Positions 25,247 to 31,863 of a DNA stretch of 34,214 nucleotides are shown piece by piece (within the stretch, counting starts at the first letter, position 1; each line of letters begins with the position of its first letter). The notes below the pieces were generated by a model. It saw only the letters and a program-made list of their open reading frames with translations, was not told the origin of the DNA and did not search any database. Source of the DNA: Desulfobacteraceae bacterium (GTDB taxonomy: Bacteria; Desulfobacterota; DSM-4660; Desulfatiglandales; B25-G16); contig JAUWZV010000009.1 in NCBI GenBank assembly GCA_030615105.1, forward strand, positions 1-34,214, read 5' to 3'. Made by a program: the position numbers and the translations under genes.

Positions 25247-27250
25247 TCAACCTGGTGGCCTAAGTGTCACGGTTAATAACCTTTCCTCTTTTAAAGGCGC
25301 ACCAGGCGCTGGACTTTGTTCCACAGCCCGTCCACTTCCTCTAATAACCACCTTCAAACCTAATTGCCTTGTTTTTCTTAAAACATCTCTCACGCCAAGT
25401 CCTTTTAAATCAGGCATTAAACCAGGCAAATCAGGATCAAGAGCTACTGATTCCTCTTCTCTTTCTACAGGGCAAGAAAAACTTTGTTTACCTGCCCACA
25501 ACCCTCTAGCCCTGGCTGCTTCGCTCTGCCCGTCCGCCACCTGCCCGCTCGTGGCAGGCTGGAATGATGGGGTTATATTTAGATGATTGAGTGTCCAGGA
25601 GCCAACATCACTAAAAACAGGGGCTGCAACAAACCCTCCGTATGGTTTTCCTTTTGGTTCATCAAGGGCTACCAAAATTACTATACCAGGAGAGTGGGAA
25701 GGAACAAAACCACCAAAAAAGGCCACAAATTTCTCATCTGAATAGGTTTTCTTTTCTCTGTCGACCTTTTGCGCAGTACCTGTTTTACCAGCTACCACGT
25801 ATCCCTTTATCGCAGCCTTAGGGGCTGTTCCGCCTTTTCTAACTACGCCCTCAAGTATGCCTCTTACCTTCCTTGCTGTCTCGGATGATATGACATCCCT
25901 TCTAACTAACGGATAAAACTCTCTTACTACTCCCCTCTTATCAACGATTGATTTTACCAGATAAGGCCTCATTAAATGCCCGCCATTGGCTATCGCCCCA
26001 AAGGCCACGGCCAATTGAAGGGGAGAAACTGATATACCCTGACCAAAATATAGGGTATTTTTACCAAGAAGACTGGTAGCTTTAATAGATCTTAGAGTTC
26101 CTTTCCTTTCACCTGGAAAAGCTATCCCTGTCCGCTCACCAAAACCAAATCTTTTTAAATAATGATGGAAGCGCCCTGGTCCAAGCCTCTGGCCTATCTT
26201 TATCGCCCCTATGTTACTGGAAAATTTAATTATTTCACTTACCCTTAACATCCCAAAGGGGCGGCTATCATGAATAATAAAATTGCCAATGGGGTACTCT
26301 CCCTTTTCACAATTAAAAACTGTTTCCGGGGTAATTACACCCTCTTCTAAGGCAGCAGCCAAGAGAAACGCCTTCAGAGTAGATCCAGGCTCATAACAGT
26401 CAGTAACTGCCCTATTCCTCCACTCAAACGGTCTAAAGCGCCAAAAGATATTCGGGTTAAATTCTGGCACCACTGCCATAGCCAGGATCTCACCTGTCTG
26501 GGGCCTCATTACTATGCAGACACCACTCTCTGCCCCTGATCTTTCCACGGCCTCCCTAAGTGCTTTCTGGGCCTTATAATTTATCTCCTTATCCAATGTT
26601 AAAATGAGATCAAATGGGCCCTCTTCCTCTCTCCCTGGCCCATCAAAAAGAAGGGGCCTGCCAAGTGCATCATGAATCCTATTAAGCCTTATCTCTTGTC
26701 CCTCTAAAAAACGATTATATTGTAACTCTATACCCTCAAGGCCTGTATTATCCTGGCTTGCAAACCCTATAACATGAGCACCTGTTTCCATGCAGGGATA
26801 GTAACGCCTGCTCTCCTTGGTAAAATTTATTCCGGCTATGTTAAGTTCTCTAACTCTTTTAATCTCTTCAGGGGTTACCTTCCTTTTAATCCACACAAAG
26901 GAACGAGAATCATGTAATTTTTTAACTACATACCTTTTATCTATATCGAGGGCCCTGGCGATAAGAATCGCTGTTCTCGTCTTATCCTTTACCCTTTTTG
27001 GATAGCAGTATATTGAGTATACCTCAATGCTGAGTGCCAATTCCTTGCCATTCCTATCAAAAATAGTCCCTCTTTGTGAAGCAAGGGTGAACTTTCCTGT
27101 ATAGCCCTCCTTTGCCAGAGATGAGAGCTGACTCCCTTCAAGGATCTGAAGTTGATATGCCCTTAAAAAAATGATGCAGAGAACAAGGAAAAAACAGATC
27201 CCCGTTATATAGATCCTGATTCTTATCCACTTCTTATCCTTAATCCTCAT
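25247..27250 (-). CDS. ftsI: septal transpeptidase FtsI (PBP3) with PASTA domain
   Basis: Class B penicillin-binding protein that cross-links septal peptidoglycan. One membrane helix (about 12-32) precedes a dimerisation domain (RGTIFDRNGKELALS). The transpeptidase domain has SxxK at 290-293 (STLK), SSN in KFSSNIGAIKIG, and KTG in VAGKTGTAQK. A PASTA domain fills about 605-667 (PGLMPDLKGLGVRDVLRKTR). The linker at about 562-580 (PATSGQVADGQSEAARARG) is encoded by a GC-rich palindromic sequence resembling dispersed repeats elsewhere in the window. The length of 667 aa is long for E. coli FtsI but fits PASTA-bearing homologues. The start overlaps the ftsL stop as ATGA. Confidence 0.96.
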   Translation of the reverse strand: MRIKDKKWIRIRIYITGICFFLVLCIIFLRAYQLQILEGSQLSSLAKEGYTGKFTLASQRGTIFDRNGKELALSIEVYSIYCYPKRVKDKTRTAILIARALDIDKRYVVKKLHDSRSFVWIKRKVTPEEIKRVRELNIAGINFTKESRRYYPCMETGAHVIGFASQDNTGLEGIELQYNRFLEGQEIRLNRIHDALGRPLLFDGPGREEEGPFDLILTLDKEINYKAQKALREAVERSGAESGVCIVMRPQTGEILAMAVVPEFNPNIFWRFRPFEWRNRAVTDCYEPGSTLKAFLLAAALEEGVITPETVFNCEKGEYPIGNFIIHDSRPFGMLRVSEIIKFSSNIGAIKIGQRLGPGRFHHYLKRFGFGERTGIAFPGERKGTLRSIKATSLLGKNTLYFGQGISVSPLQLAVAFGAIANGGHLMRPYLVKSIVDKRGVVREFYPLVRRDVISSETARKVRGILEGVVRKGGTAPKAAIKGYVVAGKTGTAQKVDREKKTYSDEKFVAFFGGFVPSHSPGIVILVALDEPKGKPYGGFVAAPVFSDVGSWTLNHLNITPSFQPATSGQVADGQSEAARARGLWAGKQSFSCPVEREEESVALDPDLPGLMPDLKGLGVRDVLRKTRQLGLKVVIRGSGRAVEQSPAPGAPLKEERLLTVTLRPPG
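25511..25563. repeat. GC-rich palindromic repeat inside ftsI
   Basis: The plus strand carries CTCTGCCCGTCCGCCACC followed by CTGCCCGCTCGTGGCAGG; CCTGCC and GGCAGG pair around a 7-base loop. The words CTGCCCGTC and CCTGCCCG recur in the hairpin at 187-224, and CCTGCCCGC recurs near 21842. The length preserves the reading frame, so it adds residues to the linker between transpeptidase and PASTA domains instead of breaking the gene. Confidence 0.6.
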
Positions 27251-27534
27251 GGCAAAAAAACTATCTCTCCAGGCAAGGGATGTCTTAAGCCTAATTCTTT
27301 AACTGCCTTATTTTCTAAATACTCAGGGGATTTTAAAAAGGCTATCTCTAACTTTAACTTTCGGTTGTATTCCTCAATTTGCAATATCTCTTTTTTTAAC
27401 TGGATCAGTATATAGGCCATCTGGGTCCTTTTGAAATTCACCCAGACATGAGAAATTCCTGCTAATAAAAATAGAAAAAGCATGATTACAAGAAAATGGA
27501 ATAGTCTTTTAGATCCCCCTTTTCTCTCTTTCAT
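27247..27534 (-). CDS. ftsL: FtsL-like division protein
   Basis: A 95-residue bitopic protein in the classic ftsL position between rsmH and ftsI. A basic start (KERKGGSKR) is followed by one membrane helix (LFHFLVIMLFLFLLAGISHVWV) and a leucine-rich coiled coil (ILIQLKKEILQIEEYNRKLKLEIAFLKS). The end LENKAVKELGLRHPLPGEIVFL is typical of FtsL. It would link FtsQ/FtsB to FtsWI. The ORF track begins at TTG 27564; ATG at 27534 is preferred because GGAG lies about 10 bases upstream and the extra ten residues look unlike the family. Primary sequence is poorly conserved in this family, so the call depends partly on position. Confidence 0.88.
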   Translation of the reverse strand: MKERKGGSKRLFHFLVIMLFLFLLAGISHVWVNFKRTQMAYILIQLKKEILQIEEYNRKLKLEIAFLKSPEYLENKAVKELGLRHPLPGEIVFLP

Positions 27535-27584
27535 CCAAAAATAACTCCAATTCTGTACCTGCAATTCATTGAGGAAACAGTTAC

Positions 27585-27815
27585 TTAAATTCTAAATCCT
27601 AAGTACTAAATCCTAAACAAACACTCATGCCCATTCTAGGCACCACGAAGGATGAAAATATTCTATTTTCGGACCAAATTCAAAATTCAAATGTCCAAAA
27701 TACAAAACTTTTGAACCAATGTTTCCCGATATCCAATTGCTAATCATGTTTAGATCATTTGAATTTTGGTATTTGATATTGTTTAGCATTTCGGATTTAG
27801 GGTTTAGTATTTAAA
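27585..27815. repeat. composite inverted word repeat in the ftsL-rsmH gap
   Basis: No gene is visible in 27535-27893. Left outer arm: TTCTAAATCCTAAGTACTAA and ATCCTAAACAAA (27585-27621). Right outer arm, inverted: ATTTCGGATTTAGGGTTTAG and TATTTAAAT (27780-27815). Nested inside, CAAAATTCAAATG (27681-27693) faces CATTTGAATTTTG (27756-27768), an exact 13-bp inverted pair. The centre lies near 27715. Arm content is low-complexity but not a simple tandem. The same 13-mer occurs in the murF-mraY gap. Confidence 0.7.
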
Positions 27816-27893
27816 TCCTCATTTTCATGCCCTAATTATAGTGCATTGTATTTCAATCCTTTTTTGTGACCCAAGGGCCATGAAGGATTCACC

Positions 27894-28829
27894 TTAAATC
27901 CTTTCCGCTACTCTCATTATAGCGCTCCTGGATCTTGGGTTGACATTAATTTCAGCCTGGGTAGGCCTATGCCCCTTTTTCGTCAAGGCCTTCATCAATG
28001 GAGGCCGAGTGTCAGGAAAAACTGGCAGCTTTCGAGGATAAATGTCACCTTTCTCCCATAGGCGAAAGGCCTGTTTAACAAGCCTATCCTCCAATGAATG
28101 GTAAGATATAACCACTAACCTTCCTCCCTTAACAAGCAATAGAGGGGCCTTCTCCAAAAAATCAGCTATATTTTTTAGCTCCCTATTAACTGCTATCCTA
28201 AGGGCCTGGAAGGTCTTGGTGGCAGGGTGTCTTTTCCGAGGATGATGTTTAGCAGGAATAGTAGTTTCAATAAGCCGAGCTAATTGCCGGCTTGTTTCTA
28301 TTGGCCCTTTTTGCCTCTCTTCTATTATAGTCCGGGCAATCAATTTGGCCCATCTTTCCTGAGCATAGCCCCATAGAAGTCTCTGCAGCCTTTCCATGGA
28401 AATATTGTTAACTAATTCACTGGCAGTTACACCCCTGTCTTCATCCATTCTCATATCCAAAGGTTCGTCTTTAATAAAACTAAAACCTCTTCCAGACGAT
28501 TCGAGCTGATAGGATGATACACCAAGATCTAAAAAAATGCCGTTTACCTGATCAATTCCAATCCTTTTAAGTACCTTATCTAAGTTAACGTAGCTTTCCT
28601 TGATTATCTGGACCTTTTCTTCAAAAGGAGAGAGCCTTTCCTTGGCTAACCTCATCGATGATCTATCAATATCCAAACAAATCAATCTACCATTAGGAGC
28701 TATCCTTCTACAAATCTCCAGGCCATGTCCACCAGTGCCAATCGTACCATCAACATATATCCCCTCAGGAATCGTAACCAGCCACGAAATGACCTCATCA
28801 ACCATTACCGGTTGATGAGAAATGATCAT
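27894..28829 (-). CDS. rsmH: 16S rRNA (cytosine-1402-N4)-methyltransferase
   Basis: SAM-dependent methyltransferase (formerly MraW) that modifies C1402 in the ribosomal P site. It has the start HQPVMVDEVISWL, SAM loop YVDGTIGTGGHG, ICLDIDRSSMRLA, LDLGVSSYQLESSGRGFSF and EPLDMRMDEDRGVTASELVN. The C-terminus ends in NPRSRSAIMRVAERI, all family-typical. The length of 311 aa is normal. GGGGGAG sits 3 bases before the ATG, one of the strongest ribosome sites in the window. It follows mraZ across a 326-base gap filled with repeats, an unusually long separation for this pair. Confidence 0.98.
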   Translation of the reverse strand: MIISHQPVMVDEVISWLVTIPEGIYVDGTIGTGGHGLEICRRIAPNGRLICLDIDRSSMRLAKERLSPFEEKVQIIKESYVNLDKVLKRIGIDQVNGIFLDLGVSSYQLESSGRGFSFIKDEPLDMRMDEDRGVTASELVNNISMERLQRLLWGYAQERWAKLIARTIIEERQKGPIETSRQLARLIETTIPAKHHPRKRHPATKTFQALRIAVNRELKNIADFLEKAPLLLVKGGRLVVISYHSLEDRLVKQAFRLWEKGDIYPRKLPVFPDTRPPLMKALTKKGHRPTQAEINVNPRSRSAIMRVAERI

Positions 28830-28854
28830 CTTCTCCCCCGTAATTAATCAAAAT

Positions 28855-29140
28855 CTTGTGGATTTTGAGTAATTAATTGCAAAATGCAGAATGCAAATTG
28901 CCCGCCCTGGCGCGACTTGCTCGGATTAAGCTTATATCGCAGTAATATTTTAAAAACGACGTGCAATTGACTGCGCCCATGTAAGCCAGGTCTGGGCCAG
29001 GGAAAAATGTAAAATATATTAGTGAAGAAAAGCGATCTTGACTTTAAACCTGTCATTATCCCCATCTGTCGAATCTGGCTTTTGCACTTTGCACTTTTCA
29101 TTTTTCATTGTCTGTTCAAAACTCCACCGAATTTTGAACA
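28855..29140. repeat. inverted word repeats in the rsmH-mraZ gap
   Basis: Left: CAAAATCTTGTGGATTTTG (self-complementary ends), then AATTGCAAAATGCAGAATGC. Right: GCTTTTGCACTTTGCACTTT and TTCATTTTTCATTG, the same kind of words in reverse complement (about 29079-29109), then GTTCAAAACTCCACCG before AATTTTGAAC. Between them lies about 150 bases with no clear gene. The 85-aa ORF 28844-29101 is translation of these repeats and is not called. Confidence 0.65.
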
Positions 29141-29155
29141 GATATTCTCTCCCTG

Positions 29156-29614
29156 TTAAATTCCCAGATCAGAAAGTGATTGACTTATCTCTGGAAAGGA
29201 TTTCTTGGCCCTTTCGAACTCTTCCTCCCATTTGGCCTTATCCCAGATTTCAAACCTGGTTAGGTGTCCGACCAAAACTACCTCTTTCTCTAAACCAGCC
29301 AGCTCTCTCAGATCTGAAGGAACCAAAATCCTACCCTGTTTTAATGGACACTCTATGGCACCGGATATGAAATAGCGGATATAGATGTTGGCAGCAGAAT
29401 CAAAGAGCGGGAGATTTATGGCCTTCTCTTTTATTTTCTGCCAATCATCCCTTGCAAAGGCCACCAAACAGTTGTTAAGATTGGTAACCACAAGGGATGT
29501 ATCACCCCTTTCCTTCAAAATCTCCCTGAACCTTGCCGGGATAGCCAACCTTCCCTTCTCATCAAGTGTATGTCTTGATCTACCCTCAAAAAACTCATTT
29601 ATGGGATTTTTCAT
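29156..29614 (-). CDS. mraZ: transcriptional regulator MraZ
   Basis: First gene of the dcw cluster, an AbrB-fold DNA-binding protein that in E. coli and mollicutes controls this operon. Two tandem half-domains are visible: HTLDEKGRLAIPARFREIL and KQGRILVPSDLRELAGL, each with a D/Q-x-G-R turn. The C-terminal tail is FEIWDKAKWEEEFERAK. The length of 152 aa is normal. The ATG lies 7 bases from a set of three 10-bp direct repeats that should be its own binding sites. No separate strong Shine-Dalgarno is seen; the GTGGG of the nearest operator unit may serve. Confidence 0.96.
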   Translation of the reverse strand: MKNPINEFFEGRSRHTLDEKGRLAIPARFREILKERGDTSLVVTNLNNCLVAFARDDWQKIKEKAINLPLFDSAANIYIRYFISGAIECPLKQGRILVPSDLRELAGLEKEVVLVGHLTRFEIWDKAKWEEEFERAKKSFPEISQSLSDLGI

Positions 29615-29620
29615 GAATTT

Positions 29621-29650
29621 GACCCACTTTTTACCACTTTATGACACTTT
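29621..29650 (-). promoter_or_regulatory. probable MraZ operator, three 10-bp direct repeats
   Basis: On the minus strand three consecutive decamers are AAAGTGTCAT, AAAGTGGTAA and AAAGTGGGTC, each beginning AAAGTG(T/G). They end 6 bases before the mraZ start codon. MraZ of mollicutes is reported to bind AAAGTG(T/G)N3 repeats, and E. coli MraZ binds TGGG units in the same 10-bp register. The match in sequence, spacing and location makes this a strong operator candidate for the dcw operon. Confidence 0.82.
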
Positions 29651-29674
29651 CAAACAAAAATATCCTTTTGTCAA
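29646..29674 (-). promoter_or_regulatory. possible dcw promoter upstream of mraZ
   Basis: A perfect -35 word TTGACA (minus strand, 29674-29669) lies 17 bases before GAAAGT (29651-29646). The -10 match is poor and overlaps the first MraZ box. TTGATT with GATATT 16 bases on is an alternative a little upstream. Overlap of promoter and MraZ boxes would suit repression. The exact -10 cannot be fixed by eye. Confidence 0.35.
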
Positions 29675-29823
29675 GAAAAAAATCAAAAAAATCAAACTAT
29701 GTCAGTTAAAAGATAAAAGTGAATTGATTTAAATGAATTTGAGGTTTAAAAGTGGACTTTCTCCGAAGAGTTTGGGTTTGGGATTGATAAATGACTTGAA
29801 ATAGTAGAGATAATATCGTGGGG

Positions 29824-29965
29824 AAGTTGCCTAAGTGCTTCGATTCGCAAATACAGTGACGTATTTTAACAAGTTAATTCGGAGTAATCTTCTTCGACCT
29901 TGAGCTCAGCCGAAGTCTAAATAAGTTCGTAATCGAACTTATGAATCGAAGGACTAAGCAATGAA
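29824..29965. repeat. inverted repeat with internal hairpin between mraZ and cmk
   Basis: AGTTGCCTAAGTGCTTCGAT (from 29825, continuing TCG) is repeated in inverted form by ATGAATCGAAGGACTAAGCA (from 29941), with a few mismatches. Inside is a perfect hairpin ATAAGTTCG TAAT CGAACTTAT (29921-29942) and a CTTCGACCTTGAGCTCAGCC-type word, common in dispersed repeats. The 401-base gap 29615-30015 otherwise holds the mraZ operator and no gene. Confidence 0.55.
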
Positions 29966-30015
29966 CTTATATTTGCTATGCTTTAAGTGACCTGTGGAGG
30001 CAGTGTCACATGTCA

Positions 30016-30684
30016 TCAATTTTTATCTTTCTTCATCTCCTTAATTATCTCTTCAACCACCTGATCAGGACTTAATTTCGTTGAATCAATTATCTTTGCA
30101 TCTCTGGCTGGTCTGAGTGGAGACAGTCTCCGATTCATATCCTGATAGTCTCTCTTGATGAGATATTTCTTTACCTTTTCCCTTGAAATAGACTCCCCTT
30201 TCTTTTGCCTCTCCTGGAATCTCCGGCTCACCCTTACCTCTAATGATGCATCAAGATAAAATTTGTGCTTGGCTTGTGGAAAGACAACTGTCCCCATATC
30301 CCTTCCTTCTGCCACTAAAGGACCTTGGGAACCGATTTTTCTCTGAAGCCTGGTCATCGCCTTCCGTACAGTATGAAGTGTCGAGACACTGGACGCTAAT
30401 AAATCTATATCAGGCTCCCTGATAGCCTCAGTAACATCCTCCTGCGCCAGATAAATCTTGGTTGAACCACCTTCATGGATAAATTTTATGTCGAGGCTGT
30501 TACATATTTTGGCTACTTCCTCTTCATCTTGTAAGTCTATACCTGCCTTCTGGATGGCAAGTCCAACTACCCTGTACATTGCTCCTGTATCAAGATAGGA
30601 ATAATTTAGTCTTTTAGCCAGGAGGCGGCTAACGGTGCTCTTTCCCGACCCTGTTGGTCCATCTATGGTTATTAGGTAACTCAA
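30016..30684 (-). CDS. cmk: cytidylate kinase
   Basis: Phosphorylates CMP and dCMP using ATP. The P-loop is ITIDGPTGSGKSTVSRLLAK at the very N-terminus, YLDTGAMYR follows, and VAEGRDMGTVVFPQAKHKFYLDA is the conserved NMP/lid region. The SPLRPARDAKIIDST segment near the end is typical. The length of 222 aa is normal. The start is TTG one base after the hisC stop; the P-loop distance leaves no room for another start. It is the second gene of a hisC-cmk pair. In many Desulfobacterota cmk is followed by ispH or rpsA; here the dcw cluster follows. Confidence 0.96.
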   Translation of the reverse strand: MSYLITIDGPTGSGKSTVSRLLAKRLNYSYLDTGAMYRVVGLAIQKAGIDLQDEEEVAKICNSLDIKFIHEGGSTKIYLAQEDVTEAIREPDIDLLASSVSTLHTVRKAMTRLQRKIGSQGPLVAEGRDMGTVVFPQAKHKFYLDASLEVRVSRRFQERQKKGESISREKVKKYLIKRDYQDMNRRLSPLRPARDAKIIDSTKLSPDQVVEEIIKEMKKDKN

Positions 30685-30685
30685 T

Positions 30686-31774
30686 TTAAGAAAGGATCTT
30701 CTCCAGGGTTTTAATAAATCTCTTGTTCTCTTCTGGCAGGCCTACATTTATCCTGATATAATCATTTAACCCAAAGCTTTCCATAGACCTAACTATGACA
30801 CCTTGCCTGAGCATACGCTGGTATGTTTCTTGTGCGCCGAGTGGAGTCTTGATCAAGAAAAAATTTGTCTGGGTAGGCAAATATTCAAGTCCTATCCGAT
30901 CTAACTGTGAATAAAGGAATTCAAGACCATCCCTTGTAAGTGTAAGTGTTTTTTCCACAAACTCATCATCATCAAGGGCTGCTAAGGCTCCAACCTGGGC
31001 CAGATAATTTACATTAAAGGGCTGTCTGACAAGGTTCATGCCATCTATGATCATCTCAGAGGCAAATCCATAACCAATCCTGAGCCCGGCTAATCCATAG
31101 GCCTTTGAAAATGTTCTCAAAACCACGAGCAGGGGATATGATTCTAATAATTCTATTGCGCTTGCAATGTTTGGATCTGTGGCAAATTCAATATAGGCCT
31201 CATCTAAAACAACTATTAAATCTGAGGGAAGGGCGTTTAAAAAATGGGAGATTTCCTCCTTGTTTAAAGCCTGTCCTGTTGGATTGTTGGGGTTACTGAT
31301 AAAAATGATCTTGGTCCTGGAGGATACTGCCGTAAGTATAGCTGGCAAATCAATGGAGAAATTTAATAAAGGCACTGTAACTATTTTTGCCTCAAAACTT
31401 TTAACAACCTTTTCATATAATAAGAACGTAGGCAAAGGAAGTATAACCTCCTCATCAGGTGAAAGAACGGTGTGTACAACCAACTTTATTATCTCGTTTG
31501 ATCCATTGCCTGCAATAATCTTGCTCATTGGCAATCCGAACTTCTTTGCCAACTTCTGTCTCAAATAATAGCAACTGCCATCAGGGTAACGATGGATATT
31601 GTTGAGGTTTTCTTTGATAGCCCTGATAGCTTTAGGTGATGGGCCCGAGGGATTCTCATTTGAAGCCAGTTTGATAGAACCAACTATTCCTAATTCTCTC
31701 TCAAGTTCCTCTATCGGTTTCCCTGGTGGATAAGGGGTTATGTTTTCAATGCATTTCCTCATTAATCTTTTCAT
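30686..31774 (-). CDS. hisC: histidinol-phosphate aminotransferase
   Basis: PLP-dependent class I/II aminotransferase of histidine synthesis; some homologues also act on aromatic amino acids. It has KLASNENPSGPSPKA, NGSNEIIKLV, ISNPNNPTGQ, VLDEAYIEF and the PLP lysine in TFSKAYGLAGLRIGYG. The ORF track extends to 31888, but that extra N-terminus runs into the inverted repeat of the transposase unit. ATG at 31774 has AGAGGAAG about 7 bases upstream and gives 362 aa, the family length. It is the first gene of the hisC-cmk pair and lies downstream of the mobile element. Confidence 0.95.
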   Translation of the reverse strand: MKRLMRKCIENITPYPPGKPIEELERELGIVGSIKLASNENPSGPSPKAIRAIKENLNNIHRYPDGSCYYLRQKLAKKFGLPMSKIIAGNGSNEIIKLVVHTVLSPDEEVILPLPTFLLYEKVVKSFEAKIVTVPLLNFSIDLPAILTAVSSRTKIIFISNPNNPTGQALNKEEISHFLNALPSDLIVVLDEAYIEFATDPNIASAIELLESYPLLVVLRTFSKAYGLAGLRIGYGFASEMIIDGMNLVRQPFNVNYLAQVGALAALDDDEFVEKTLTLTRDGLEFLYSQLDRIGLEYLPTQTNFFLIKTPLGAQETYQRMLRQGVIVRSMESFGLNDYIRINVGLPEENKRFIKTLEKILS

Positions 31775-31798
31775 GGTGAATCTTCCTCTTTTTTGTTT

Positions 31799-31827
31799 TT
31801 TATAAAGCAACCAGGAAGAAAAGTAAA
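31799..31827 (-). promoter_or_regulatory. probable promoter for hisC-cmk
   Basis: On the minus strand TTTACT (31827-31822) and TATAAA (31804-31799) are separated by exactly 17 bases, upstream of the hisC ribosome site. TATAAA matches five of six consensus positions; TTTACT matches four. It lies between the end of the RAYT unit and hisC, so the pair keeps its own promoter despite the insertion nearby. Confidence 0.45.
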
Positions 31828-31863
31828 CCCTGTTAGGCTTTGCACAGGGCATGGAAGAGATAA

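Noticed and set aside
28844-29101. 85-aa minus-strand ORF between rsmH and mraZ
   Set aside because: Its codons are translation of the low-complexity repeat words; no domain and no ribosome site.
13475-29140. CRISPR array in the repeat-filled gaps
   Set aside because: There is no constant-length repeat with unique spacers; words are short, variable and arranged in inverted arms.
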